15,362 nucleotides of DNA, taken from JAFLUQ01 sp964537995. GTDB taxonomy: Bacteria; Bacillota; Clostridia; UMGS1883. The translations under genes were made by a program, and so were the position numbers. The notes below the pieces were generated by a model. The model saw only the letters and a program-made list of their open reading frames with translations, was not told where the DNA came from and made no database searches. Shown piece by piece: positions 5,341 through 12,917 of this stretch. Positions within the stretch are counted from its first letter, which is position 1, and every line of letters begins with the position of its first letter. Location: assembly GCA_964537995.1 (NCBI GenBank), contig CAZICW010000038.1, positions 1 to 15,362 of the forward strand. Reading direction: 5' to 3'.

Positions 5341-7137
5341 TTATTCCGATTCAAGAGCGAATCTGTTCTTGTATTCGTCGACAAGGGTATCGAAAAGCTC
5401 GGCGTTTTGAAGGCGCAGATTCTTTATGTATTTGTGCGCGTCAATATTGTCGTCGATTTTTCCGAGCTGTTCTATCGAAATTCCGACATTGCTGCAATGG
5501 TCGGAAATACGTTCAAGGTTGTTTATGATGTCGAGAAAGGCAATCCCGCCGCGAATGCTGCAATTGTTCTCCATAAGACGTTCGACGTGACGATCCTTTA
5601 AGGTGTCGCGCAGCTCGTCCACGACAGTCTCGCAGGGCTGAATACGCATTGCGCGTCCGGCGTCGGTGTATCTCAGACCGTCAACCGCAAGCTCCAGCGA
5701 TTCGCGGACAGCGGCTCCCATAACGCTCAGCTCGCGCATTGCTTCCGAGGACATTGAGCTGCCCGCTTGGTGCATATCGCGCATACAGTAACAAATATTA
5801 AGCTCATGGTCGCCTATACGTTCAAGGTCGGTCACAACATGAAGCAAGGTTGTGGCTGTGTGCTTTTCGGACGTATTGAGATGCTGCGCCACAATCTTTG
5901 TAACATATTGCGAAATCTGAGATTCCATTTTATCAATATCTTTTTCTATGTCCTTAACCGAATCAATAAGCCCGGCCTCGTCATTGCGTACAACCCGCAT
6001 TGCCAAGTCGTATCCCTTCAAAGCGGTTTCCGCCATGACAGTAACCTCGTTTACGGCCTGACGCACGGCTATTGCGGGGACGGGCATAAAGCGGTCGTCC
6101 AGAATGTTGGAGCTTTTTTCCTTGCCTTTTTCAGATGACCTGCTTTCGTCGGGAATTATAATGCAGGCAAGCTTGATGAACAGCTCGCAGAACGGGAGAA
6201 GCACGATTGTGCTGAGAATATTGAATACCGAGTGAATATTGGCGACGCCGTTCGTGGTCAGAACCTTGTCCCAGAAATCAAAGTGAAGGAAAATATCGAG
6301 TCCGTACATAACCACAAAGCAAAGCGCGACTCCGGTTATTTTGAATATAAGGTTGAGTATGGAGGCGCGCCGCGCTTCCTTATTCGCGCCCATTCCCGAT
6401 ATAATTGTGACGGCGCAGGTACCGATGTTCGCGCCCATGATAATGGGAAGCGCATTGCTCCATGTGACAAGTCCCGTAACCGTAAACGCCTGCAAAATTC
6501 CGACAGACGCCGAGCTTGACTGAAGCAGAGCCGTTATCAGCGCTCCGGCGATGATGCCGAGCAGAGGATTGCTTATTCCCGTAAAAACGGTTTTCATAAT
6601 CGGGAGATCCTTCATCTGGGATATGGAATCGGTCATGATGCTCATACCGATGAATATTGCGCCCAAGCCGAGAATTACCTCGCCGACATATGCACGCTTC
6701 CTGTTTTTTTTGCCGAGGAACATTATCAGAATTATACCCGCAAGAAGAAGAAAGTTCGCGAGCGACGAGGGCTTAAGCAGCCGAAGATACCAGGTGTCGC
6801 CGCTTATTCCCGACAGCGACAGAATCTGAGCCGTTATCGTCGTACCGATATTTGCGCCCATTATAACGCCCGACGCCTGACGCAGCGACATCATTCCCGC
6901 GTTCACAAAGCCCACGACCATGACCGTCGTCGCGCCGCTGGACTGAATCAAAGCCGTTACGACCGCTCCGACGAGAACGCCCTTGAAAAGGTTGCTCGTC
7001 AGATTCTCTATAAGCTTTTGCATACTGTCGCCGGCAACCTTTTCAAGACCGCCGCTCATAACGGTCATTCCGTAAAGAAACAGCGCCGCGCCGCCGCACA
7101 TGGTCAGCAGACCGAATAAAATGTCGGTTATCGTCAT
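5341..7137 (-). CDS. Na/Pi cotransporter family protein with C-terminal PhoU-like domain
   Basis: A 598-residue membrane protein of the NptA/YjbB type (Na+-coupled phosphate transport; YjbB in E. coli exports phosphate). The first 330 residues hold the inverted repeat with the two family signatures A-L-I-Q-S-S-G-A-T (62-70) and A-L-L-Q-S-S-S-A-S (203-211), plus two copies of M-G-A-N-I-G-T (93-99 and 234-240) that line the transport site. About eight or more hydrophobic spans are visible. Residues about 355-590 are soluble and helical, with two PhoU-type repeats containing L-E-R-I-G-D-H-E and L-E-R-I-S-D-H-C. In PhoU these acidic helices bind metal and sense phosphate status. GGAGG eight bases before the ATG supports the start. 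The gene is monocistronic, with a terminator after it; I could not find a convincing promoter. Confidence 0.94.
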   Translation of the reverse strand: MTITDILFGLLTMCGGAALFLYGMTVMSGGLEKVAGDSMQKLIENLTSNLFKGVLVGAVVTALIQSSGATTVMVVGFVNAGMMSLRQASGVIMGANIGTTITAQILSLSGISGDTWYLRLLKPSSLANFLLLAGIILIMFLGKKNRKRAYVGEVILGLGAIFIGMSIMTDSISQMKDLPIMKTVFTGISNPLLGIIAGALITALLQSSSASVGILQAFTVTGLVTWSNALPIIMGANIGTCAVTIISGMGANKEARRASILNLIFKITGVALCFVVMYGLDIFLHFDFWDKVLTTNGVANIHSVFNILSTIVLLPFCELFIKLACIIIPDESRSSEKGKEKSSNILDDRFMPVPAIAVRQAVNEVTVMAETALKGYDLAMRVVRNDEAGLIDSVKDIEKDIDKMESQISQYVTKIVAQHLNTSEKHTATTLLHVVTDLERIGDHELNICYCMRDMHQAGSSMSSEAMRELSVMGAAVRESLELAVDGLRYTDAGRAMRIQPCETVVDELRDTLKDRHVERLMENNCSIRGGIAFLDIINNLERISDHCSNVGISIEQLGKIDDNIDAHKYIKNLRLQNAELFDTLVDEYKNRFALESE

Positions 7138-7201
7138 AATTCTTCCTCCAACATACCTGCGTTTGTAATTCCCGATTTATGTGCATTAATTTTGCCCGAA
7201 T

Positions 7202-7236
7202 GAAAGCCCAAAGTGTACGGGTCGCTTTGGGCTTTC
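7202..7236 (-). terminator. 12-bp hairpin between glnN and the Na/Pi gene, likely terminator
   Basis: GAAAGCCCAAAG (7202-7213) pairs perfectly with CTTTGGGCTTTC (7225-7236) around an 11-base loop, 34 bases after the glutamine synthetase stop. The T tract is poor on both strands. A smaller stem (GCAGC/GCTGC, 7241-7256) lies between it and the gene. It most likely ends glnN transcription. Confidence 0.6.
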
Positions 7237-7269
7237 GCGGGCAGCGTCTATGCTGCGAATTATATTTGT

Positions 7270-9372
7270 TTATTGATAGAAAAGAATGTCGGAATAGGAT
7301 TCGAGCGGCCAATAATCCTTGGCGACAATAAGCTCCAAAGCGTCGGCGGCCGCACGGACAGCGTCCATTGCGCCGATAACGTCCGTTTTGTAAGCCTTTG
7401 CCTGCTCGTCAAGCCCCTTAACCGCGGCGGAGGACTTGATTGCGCCGTCAAGTCTTTCGGTGGCGGCGTAAAGCTCCTTGTAAAGAGGCATAATCTTACC
7501 CAGAACAGACATTTCCGGAAGATAATCCGCCATGTCGATTTCGTCAAGAGCCTCAACGGACTCCGCGAGATGCTTGGCATACTTGCCTACGGCGGGAATT
7601 ATCTCCTGACGAGCCATATCAAGCATTGTTAGAGCCTCGTAATTCGTAACCTTGACGAATTTTTCGACCTTAATCTCATAGCGGCTTCTGAGCTCGATTT
7701 CACTGTATACGTGGTTGTCGCCGAAGAGCTTGATGGCCTTTTCGGTGATGTAAGCGGGATAAGCGTCAATTGACTGCGGAAGATTGGGAAGTCCGCGTCG
7801 GGCGGCCTCTTCAATCCATTCGGCGCTGTAGCCGTCGCCGTTGAAGATGATTCTCTTGTTGTTTGTGAGCAGTTCCTTCACAACAGCCTTGGCTTCGGCT
7901 TCGACATCCGAAGCGGCTTCGAGACGGTCGGCAATTCTCTTTAAGCTGTCGGCGACAATTGAGTTTATGATAGTGTTGGGACCCGCGATTGAAGCGGAGG
8001 AGCCGACCATTCTGAATTCAAACTTATTTCCGGTAAACGCGAAGGGAGAGGTTCTGTTTCTGTCGGTTGTGTCGAGATCGATGTCGGTAATTTCGGCAAC
8101 CTCAAATTCCATCTTGCCTTTACCCTTTACGGCAGCCTCACGCCCCTCTACAACCGCATCTACAACCTCCGCAAGCTCGTCGCCGATGTATACGGAAATT
8201 ATGCTCGGAGGAGCTTCGTTCCCGCCCAAGCGGTGGTCGTTGCCGACATTGGCGGCGCTTGCGCGGAGAATGTCGCCGTGGAGGTTGACCGCCTCGATAA
8301 CCGCGGAAAGGAACAGCATGAAACGGATGTTGTGCTGGGGATCCTTGCCGGGCTTAAGCAAATTGTCGCCGCCGTCGGTGGAAAGCGCCCAGTTGTTATG
8401 CTTGCCGCTGCCGTTGATTCCGTCGAAGGGCTTTTCGTGGAGCAGACATACAAGACCGTGGCGGCGCGCAACTCTCTTAAGAGTTTCCATGACAAGCTGG
8501 TTATGGTCTGTCGCTATATTCGATTCGCTGTATATGCAGGCAAGCTCATGCTGGCAGGGAGCAACCTCGTTGTGTTCCGTTTTTGCGAACACGCCGAGCT
8601 TATAAAGCTCTATGTTTACATCGTGCATGAAGGAGGAAACCCGATCGCGGATTATACCGAAGTAATGGTCATCCATTTCCTGACCCTTCGGAGGCTTCGC
8701 GCCGAAGAGGGTTCTGCCTGTGATTATAAGGTCTTTGCGCTTCGCGTAGGATTTTTCGTCGATGAGGAAGTATTCCTGCTCCGCGCCGACGGTTGAAATA
8801 ACTCGCTGCGTTTCTTCGTCGCCGAGAGCGCGAAGAACGCGTAAAGCCTGCTTGTTGAGGGCTTCCGCGCTGCGGAGGAGGGGAGTTTTCTTGTCAAGAG
8901 CTTCGCCCGTATAGGAACAGAATGCCGTGGGAATACAAAGCACGGTTGTTCCCTGATCAACCTTAAGAAAAACGGGGGAAGAGCAATCCCATGCCGTATA
9001 GCCGCGGGCTTCAAAGGTCGCGCGGATACCGCCCGAGGGAAAGCTTGACGCATCGGGTTCGCCTTTGATGAGTGACGCGCCGCTGAAGGACATTATGGCG
9101 CGGCAGTTTCCGTCCGGCTCGATAAAGCCGTCATGCTTCTCGGCTGTTACGCCTGTGAGAGGCTGAAACCAGTGGGTGTAGTGAGTTGCGCCGTGTTCCA
9201 TGGCCCAATTCTTCATGCATTCGGCGATTACGTCCGCAACCTCTTCGGAAAGCGGAGCGCCGGATTTCACGGTTTTGGTAAATTCCTTGTACACCTTTTC
9301 GGGAAGTCGGTTTCTCATTACGGAGTCGTTAAAAACGTTGCATCCGAAAATCGAAGTAATGTTTTCTGCCAT
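7270..9372 (-). CDS. glnN: glutamine synthetase, class III (GlnN type)
   Basis: Joins ammonia and glutamate with ATP to make glutamine, the main ammonia-assimilation step. The 700-residue length is that of the class III enzymes; GSI and GSII are far shorter. Catalytic-domain motifs are clear: G-A-E-Q-E-Y-F-L-I-D (196-205, metal ligands), N-E-V-A-P-C-Q-H-E (268-276), H-E-K-P-F-D-G-I-N-G-S-G-K-H-N-N-W (312-328, ammonia/metal region) and R-L-G-G-N-E-A-P-P-S (381-390, ATP/glutamate binding). The N-terminal block with S-F-P-S-G-G-I-R-A-T-F-E-A-R-G-Y (110-125) and the long helical C-terminal tail are typical of GSIII. The start ATG follows AGGAGG by eight bases. The gene has its own promoter and a hairpin leader and is monocistronic. 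No GlnR-type operator was recognised. Confidence 0.96.
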   Translation of the reverse strand: MAENITSIFGCNVFNDSVMRNRLPEKVYKEFTKTVKSGAPLSEEVADVIAECMKNWAMEHGATHYTHWFQPLTGVTAEKHDGFIEPDGNCRAIMSFSGASLIKGEPDASSFPSGGIRATFEARGYTAWDCSSPVFLKVDQGTTVLCIPTAFCSYTGEALDKKTPLLRSAEALNKQALRVLRALGDEETQRVISTVGAEQEYFLIDEKSYAKRKDLIITGRTLFGAKPPKGQEMDDHYFGIIRDRVSSFMHDVNIELYKLGVFAKTEHNEVAPCQHELACIYSESNIATDHNQLVMETLKRVARRHGLVCLLHEKPFDGINGSGKHNNWALSTDGGDNLLKPGKDPQHNIRFMLFLSAVIEAVNLHGDILRASAANVGNDHRLGGNEAPPSIISVYIGDELAEVVDAVVEGREAAVKGKGKMEFEVAEITDIDLDTTDRNRTSPFAFTGNKFEFRMVGSSASIAGPNTIINSIVADSLKRIADRLEAASDVEAEAKAVVKELLTNNKRIIFNGDGYSAEWIEEAARRGLPNLPQSIDAYPAYITEKAIKLFGDNHVYSEIELRSRYEIKVEKFVKVTNYEALTMLDMARQEIIPAVGKYAKHLAESVEALDEIDMADYLPEMSVLGKIMPLYKELYAATERLDGAIKSSAAVKGLDEQAKAYKTDVIGAMDAVRAAADALELIVAKDYWPLESYSDILFYQ

Positions 9373-9391
9373 TATAGAATCCTCCTAATCA

Positions 9392-9413
9392 GCATACGCG
9401 CCCTTGCGTACGC
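9392..9413 (-). promoter_or_regulatory. 5'-leader hairpin of glnN
   Basis: Minus-strand GCGTACGC (9413-9406) pairs with GCGTATGC (9399-9392), one G-U pair, around a six-base loop. It begins a few bases after the predicted transcription start (about 9420) and ends five bases before AGGAGG, so it occupies nearly the whole leader. It probably stabilises the mRNA 5' end or tunes initiation; no regulator is implied. Confidence 0.5.
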
Positions 9414-9426
9414 TATATACACTTAC

Positions 9427-9455
9427 ATTATAAATCTTGCTCCGACAATAATCAA
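9427..9455 (-). promoter_or_regulatory. promoter of glnN
   Basis: Minus-strand TTGATT (9455-9450) and TATAAT (9432-9427) are 17 bases apart. A perfect TTGACA sits six bases further upstream (about 9461-9456), but its 23-base spacing makes it unlikely to be the -35. The start is expected near 9420, about 48 bases before the ATG. Confidence 0.72.
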
Positions 9456-9564
9456 TGTCAATGTTATACAAAAATTTATTGTATTTTGCTTTTTTTGTTG
9501 TAATTCTTTTGTTTAAATTTATTTTGAAAAAAATTAAAATATTGAAAAAATTACCGAAAACCTC

Positions 9565-9593
9565 TTGACAAGCAGAAGGAATAGTGTTAAAGT
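9565..9593 (+). promoter_or_regulatory. sigma-A promoter of htpG
   Basis: TTGACA (9565-9570) and TAAAGT (9588-9593) are 17 bases apart. The expected start is near 9600, inside the CIRCE operator, so a bound repressor would block initiation directly. Confidence 0.75.
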
Positions 9594-9597
9594 ATTG

Positions 9598-9624
9598 TTA
9601 GCACTCAACAACGATGAGTGCTAA
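9598..9624 (+). promoter_or_regulatory. CIRCE operator (HrcA binding site)
   Basis: TTAGCACTC and GAGTGCTAA form a perfect inverted repeat with the canonical nine-base spacer. This is an exact match to the CIRCE consensus bound by the heat-shock repressor HrcA. It overlaps the predicted htpG transcription start and lies 40 bases before the ATG. Confidence 0.96.
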
Positions 9625-9663
9625 CAAGGCTAAAAATTTATTTTTATATAAGGAGCGATACTC

Positions 9664-11571
9664 ATGGGGAAAAAACAGTTTAAGGCGGAGTCAAAAAAGC
9701 TTTTGGATATGATGATTAATTCCATTTATACCCACAAAGAAATTTTTCTGCGCGAAATCATTTCAAATTCTTCGGACGCAATCGACAAGCTTTGCTACAG
9801 CGCGATGAACGCGGGAGACACCTCGATAAGCCGCTCGGATCGCTATATTAAGGTGCGTGCCGACAAGGAAAACCGCACCCTTACGATAAGCGATAACGGC
9901 ATCGGCATGGACAAGGAGGAACTGGAAAACAACCTCGGTATAATTGCCCACAGCGGCTCTCTTGGCTTCAAAAACGAAATCAATAACGAAGCCGATAAGG
10001 AAAAAACCTCCGATACGGACATTATCGGTCAGTTCGGCGTCGGCTTTTACAGCGCGTTTATGGTGGCGGACGAGGTTACGGTCGTAACCAAAAAATACGG
10101 CGAAGAGCAGGCCTATATGTGGCATTCCTTCGGAACCGACGGCTATGTAATAGAGCCTACGGTAAAAGATGATATAGGCACCGACATAATAATAAAGCTC
10201 AAGGCGGACACCGAGGACGAAACCTACGGCGAATACCTTGAAAGCTATACGCTGCAAAGCCTTATAAAAAAATATTCCGACTATATTCGCTATCCCATAC
10301 GTCTTGACGTTGAAAAATCCCGCAAGGTAGATGTCCCCGACAGCGACGAGCCGAAATATGAAAGCTATGTCGAGGAAGAAACCGTGAACAGCATGGTTCC
10401 GCTTTGGCAGCGCAAGAAGGACGAGGTTACACAGGAGGAGCTGAACGATTTTTATAAGGAAAAGTTCTATGACATGAACGATCCGATTGACACTGTACGC
10501 ATTGACGTTGACGGCAGTATCAGCTATAAAGCGCTGCTGTTCATTCCGTCCTCCACGCCGATGGGCTATTATACAAAGGAATACAAGCGGGGACTGGAGC
10601 TTTACAGCAGCGGAGTGATGATAATGGACAGCTGTGAGGATTTGATTCCCGAGCATTTTCGATTTGTCAAGGGCGTTGTGGACTCTCAGGACTTGTCGCT
10701 GAATATTTCCCGCGAAATGCTTCAGCACAACCGCCAGCTCCGTACAATATCCGCAAACATCGAAAAGAAAATCAAGCAGGAGCTGAAACGCCTTCTGGAA
10801 AATGAACGCGAAAAATATGAAAAATTCTGGAACAGCTTCGGACTTCAGCTCAAGTACGGCATTGTTTCGGAGTACGGCGCGCACCGCGAGCTTTTGAAGG
10901 ATTTGATTCTGTACTATTCCTCTCGCGAGAAAAAGCTTCAGACATTGAAGGAATATGTTGACTATATGCCCGAAGAGCAAAAATATATTTACTATGCCTG
11001 CGGCGACGAAATTAACCGCGTGGACAACCTTCCTCAGACCGAGCAGCTTAAGGATAAAGGCTATTCGATTCTTTACATGACCGACGAGGTTGACGAGTTT
11101 GTTGTAAATATGCTCGGCGAATTTGAAGGCAAGCAGTTCAAGTCCGTCAACGACAAGGATCTCGGCATTGAGGACGAGGAAGAAAAGAAGGACACCGAGC
11201 TGAAGGAGGAAGAAAATAAGGTAATGCTTGACTACCTCCGCGACAGCCTTGACGGAAAGGTTACGGCTGTCCGCCTGTCTCACAAGCTCAAAAGTCACCC
11301 TGTCTGCCTAAGCACCGACGGCGAGGTCAGCCTTGAGATGGAAAAATATTTTAATTCCATTCCCGGCGACACCCCTGACATAAAGGCTCAGCGCGTGCTG
11401 GAGCTTAATCCGACGCATAAGGCGTTCCATATGCTCCTGGACGCGTGGCAGTTCGATAAGGACAAGTGCGCCAAAATGGGCGAACTGCTCTATGACCAGG
11501 CTCTTCTTATCGCGAATCTTCCCCTTGAAAACCCCGCGAGATATACGGATCTTCTCTGGGAAATGATGTAG
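9664..11571 (+). CDS. htpG: molecular chaperone HtpG (bacterial Hsp90)
   Basis: A cytosolic ATP-driven dimeric chaperone, 635 residues, full length. The N-terminal GHKL ATPase site is intact: E-I-F-L-R-E-I-I-S-N-S-S-D-A (26-39, catalytic Glu31 and Mg-binding Asn35), S-D-N-G-I-G-M (76-82, Asp77 for adenine) and G-Q-F-G-V-G-F-Y-S (122-130, lid). The middle domain follows (D-S-Q-D-L-S-L-N-I-S-R-E-M-L near 340-350), then an acidic linker rich in Glu/Lys around 500-515 and the dimerisation domain. There is no MEEVD tail, as expected in bacteria. AGGAG nine bases before the ATG supports the start. The CIRCE element in its promoter implies control by HrcA together with groESL and dnaK. No clean terminator is seen downstream. 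Confidence 0.97.
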   Translation: MGKKQFKAESKKLLDMMINSIYTHKEIFLREIISNSSDAIDKLCYSAMNAGDTSISRSDRYIKVRADKENRTLTISDNGIGMDKEELENNLGIIAHSGSLGFKNEINNEADKEKTSDTDIIGQFGVGFYSAFMVADEVTVVTKKYGEEQAYMWHSFGTDGYVIEPTVKDDIGTDIIIKLKADTEDETYGEYLESYTLQSLIKKYSDYIRYPIRLDVEKSRKVDVPDSDEPKYESYVEEETVNSMVPLWQRKKDEVTQEELNDFYKEKFYDMNDPIDTVRIDVDGSISYKALLFIPSSTPMGYYTKEYKRGLELYSSGVMIMDSCEDLIPEHFRFVKGVVDSQDLSLNISREMLQHNRQLRTISANIEKKIKQELKRLLENEREKYEKFWNSFGLQLKYGIVSEYGAHRELLKDLILYYSSREKKLQTLKEYVDYMPEEQKYIYYACGDEINRVDNLPQTEQLKDKGYSILYMTDEVDEFVVNMLGEFEGKQFKSVNDKDLGIEDEEEKKDTELKEEENKVMLDYLRDSLDGKVTAVRLSHKLKSHPVCLSTDGEVSLEMEKYFNSIPGDTPDIKAQRVLELNPTHKAFHMLLDAWQFDKDKCAKMGELLYDQALLIANLPLENPARYTDLLWEMM

Positions 11572-11630
11572 CTTCAAGCGCCGATAAATCCGCACTCGGA
11601 CTGTGCGCCGGCCCAAACGCCGCGAAATCG

Positions 11631-11695
11631 TATGCTTGACAAATTTATGCTTGCCCCGCACGGAAAAATTTTTAAAATTTATGCTTGACAAATTT
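11631..11695 (+). repeat. 16-base direct repeat containing the -35 hexamer upstream of rpsF
   Basis: TATGCTTGACAAATTT occurs at 11631-11646 and again at 11680-11695, 49 bases apart. Both copies carry TTGACA, but only the second has a -10 at the right distance. The bases between contain a further partial copy (ATGCTTG at 11647-11653). It looks like a local duplication of the promoter's upstream half. Confidence 0.8.
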
Positions 11696-11713
11696 TGCTC
11701 CGTAATGTATAAT
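11685..11713 (+). promoter_or_regulatory. consensus promoter of the rpsF-ssb-rpsR operon
   Basis: TTGACA (11685-11690) and TATAAT (11708-11713) are exact consensus with a 17-base spacer. The predicted start is near 11720, giving a leader of about 55 bases. Strong growth-linked expression is expected. Confidence 0.9.
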
Positions 11714-11728
11714 ATACGGGTATCCTTG

Positions 11729-11747
11729 CTTTGGGTTTGTCCCAAGG
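11729..11747 (+). promoter_or_regulatory. rpsF leader hairpin, possible autoregulatory site
   Basis: CTTTGGG (11729-11735) pairs with CCCAAGG (11741-11747) around a TTTGT loop, 13 bases before the AGGAGG of rpsF. Leaders of rpsF in many bacteria contain an RNA motif bound by the bS6-bS18 complex for feedback. I cannot confirm the defining bulge here, so only the hairpin is certain. Confidence 0.45.
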
Positions 11748-11774
11748 CCAAAAGACCAGAAGGAGGTGTAAAAA

Positions 11775-12071
11775 ATGGCTGAAATAATCAATAAATATGA
11801 AACCATTTTTGTCCTTGAAGCCGATTTGGACGAGGAAAAAATAAATGCTATTTCCGAAAAGTTCCAAAAGCTCATTGCCGCGAACGGCACGGTGGAAAGC
11901 GTTGATGTGTGGGGAAAAAGAAAGCTTGCTTATCCCATCAACTATAAGACGGAAGGTTTCTATGTGCTTGTGAACTTCAGCTCCGATCCCGAATTTCCGA
12001 AGGAGCTTGACAGAGTTTACAACATCACCGACGGAGTAATCCGCACCATAATTGTCCGCAAGGACGCGTAA
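11775..12071 (+). CDS. rpsF: 30S ribosomal protein bS6
   Basis: A 98-residue small-subunit protein that pairs with bS18 on the platform of the 30S subunit. The family pattern is plain: N-terminal Y-E-T-I-F-V-L (8-14), the W-G-K-R-K-L-A-Y-P-I (46-55) strand-turn-strand, and G-F-Y-V-L-V-N-F (61-68). Length is normal and there is no C-terminal Glu extension. AGGAGG lies eight bases before the ATG. It is the first gene of the conserved rpsF-ssb-rpsR operon; ssb starts 13 bases after its stop. Confidence 0.97.
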   Translation: MAEIINKYETIFVLEADLDEEKINAISEKFQKLIAANGTVESVDVWGKRKLAYPINYKTEGFYVLVNFSSDPEFPKELDRVYNITDGVIRTIIVRKDA

Positions 12072-12084
12072 GGGGGAAGGTAAA

Positions 12085-12567
12085 ATGCTTAACTGCGTTC
12101 AATTGATCGGCAGATTTACCCGCGACCCGGAGCTTCGTACCACGCAAAGCGGCATCAGCTCATGCAGCTTTACCATAGCCGTAAATCGCAATTTTGTCCG
12201 TCAGGGCGAGGAACGCAAGGCCGATTTCATAAATTGCGTAGCGTGGAGACAAACGGCGGAATTTATTTCGAGATACTTCAAGAAGGGCAATCTTGTCGCG
12301 CTTGAAGGAAGCATACAGACCCGTACATGGGACGATAATGAAGGAAAGCGCCACTATGTGACCGAGGTTGTCGTTGACAGAACCCATTTTGTCGAAAGCA
12401 AACGTGACAGCGATAATTCGGGCTACAGCGGCTACAATAACGGCGGCTACGGCTATCCCGCCCAAGGCTCCGCTCCCGCTCCTCAGAGCGATTCGTATTC
12501 GTCCTCTTACGGCGGACTCGGCGATCCCATCTCTCCCATAGGGACAGAAGACGACCTGCCGTTTTGA
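12085..12567 (+). CDS. ssb: single-stranded DNA-binding protein SSB
   Basis: Binds single-stranded DNA in replication, repair and recombination and recruits partners through its tail. The 160 residues comprise an N-terminal OB fold (1-105) with L-I-G-R-F-T-R-D-P-E-L-R (7-18), F-I-N-C-V-A-W-R (48-55) and the L-x-G-S-I-Q-T-R strand (73-80). A Gly/Ser/Tyr/Pro-rich disordered linker follows (about 106-150), ending in the acidic tip D-D-L-P-F that SSB partners recognise. The ATG at 12085 was chosen because GGGGGAAGG precedes it; an in-frame start 11 codons earlier would lie inside rpsF and adds residues no SSB has. Its position between rpsF and rpsR is the standard arrangement. Confidence 0.96.
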   Translation: MLNCVQLIGRFTRDPELRTTQSGISSCSFTIAVNRNFVRQGEERKADFINCVAWRQTAEFISRYFKKGNLVALEGSIQTRTWDDNEGKRHYVTEVVVDRTHFVESKRDSDNSGYSGYNNGGYGYPAQGSAPAPQSDSYSSSYGGLGDPISPIGTEDDLPF

Positions 12568-12613
12568 TTGATAATCCGATATTGAAAAATTTTATCCGAA
12601 GGGAGTTTTAGCC

Positions 12614-12865
12614 ATGATGGAAAAGGAAAAAACCGAAAGACCTTACCGAAGCCGCAAGGCAAAGAAAAAGGTTTGCCAGTTTTGCGTCGATAAGGTTCAG
12701 GAAATAGACTATAAGGACGTTGCGAAGCTCCGCCGCTATGTTTCCGAGCGCGCCAAGATTCTTCCCAGAAGAATTACCGGCACCTGCGCGAAGCATCAGC
12801 GTCAGCTTACGGTTGCGATCAAGAGAGCAAGACATATCGCTCTCCTGCCTTTTACTGCCGAATAA
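12614..12865 (+). CDS. rpsR: 30S ribosomal protein bS18, zinc-binding (C+) form
   Basis: An 83-residue basic protein of the 30S platform, partner of bS6. The body has the family pattern Y-K-D-V-A-K-L-R-R-Y-V-S-E-R-A-K-I-L-P-R-R (33-53) and the R-Q-L-x-x-A-I-K-R-A-R-H-I-A-L-L-P-F tail. Cys21-x2-Cys24 and Cys58-x2-His61 are placed to bind one zinc, which makes this the C+ type found in bacteria that do not use, or do not depend on, a zinc-free paralog. GGGAG lies about ten bases before the first ATG; a second ATG follows directly and cannot be excluded as the start. It is the last gene of the operon, followed by an intrinsic terminator. Confidence 0.96.
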   Translation: MMEKEKTERPYRSRKAKKKVCQFCVDKVQEIDYKDVAKLRRYVSERAKILPRRITGTCAKHQRQLTVAIKRARHIALLPFTAE

Positions 12866-12873
12866 AACAGAAT

Positions 12874-12917
12874 AAAAAGCACCTTTTCGGAATATGTTTT
12901 CCCAAGAGGTGTTTTTT
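12874..12917 (+). terminator. intrinsic terminator of rpsF-ssb-rpsR that overlaps the next gene's ribosome binding site
   Basis: AAAAAGCACCTTTT (12874-12887) pairs along its whole length, with two G-U pairs, with AAGAGGTGTTTTTT (12904-12917). The loop has an inner GGAA/TTCC pairing. The 3' arm ends in six T, as an intrinsic terminator should. The same arm supplies the AAGAGGTG Shine-Dalgarno of the DUF4830 gene, whose ATG begins at 12918 directly after the T run. Confidence 0.82.

Noticed and set aside
7841..8605. A 254-codon plus-strand frame opposite glnN
   Set aside because: Antisense to a full-length glutamine synthetase, Ser/Thr-rich low-complexity product, no start signal.
9763..11298. 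A 511-codon open frame on the minus strand opposite htpG
   Set aside because: It lies wholly inside htpG, has no ribosome binding site or recognisable domain, and its length follows from the codon use of the real gene.
11591..11607. CGCAC/GTGCG hairpin after htpG as a terminator
   Set aside because: Only five pairs and no T run; the htpG 3' end remains undefined.
12052..12084. Earlier in-frame start for ssb
   Set aside because: It would begin inside rpsF and add 11 basic residues not found in SSB; the ATG at 12085 has a proper ribosome binding site.
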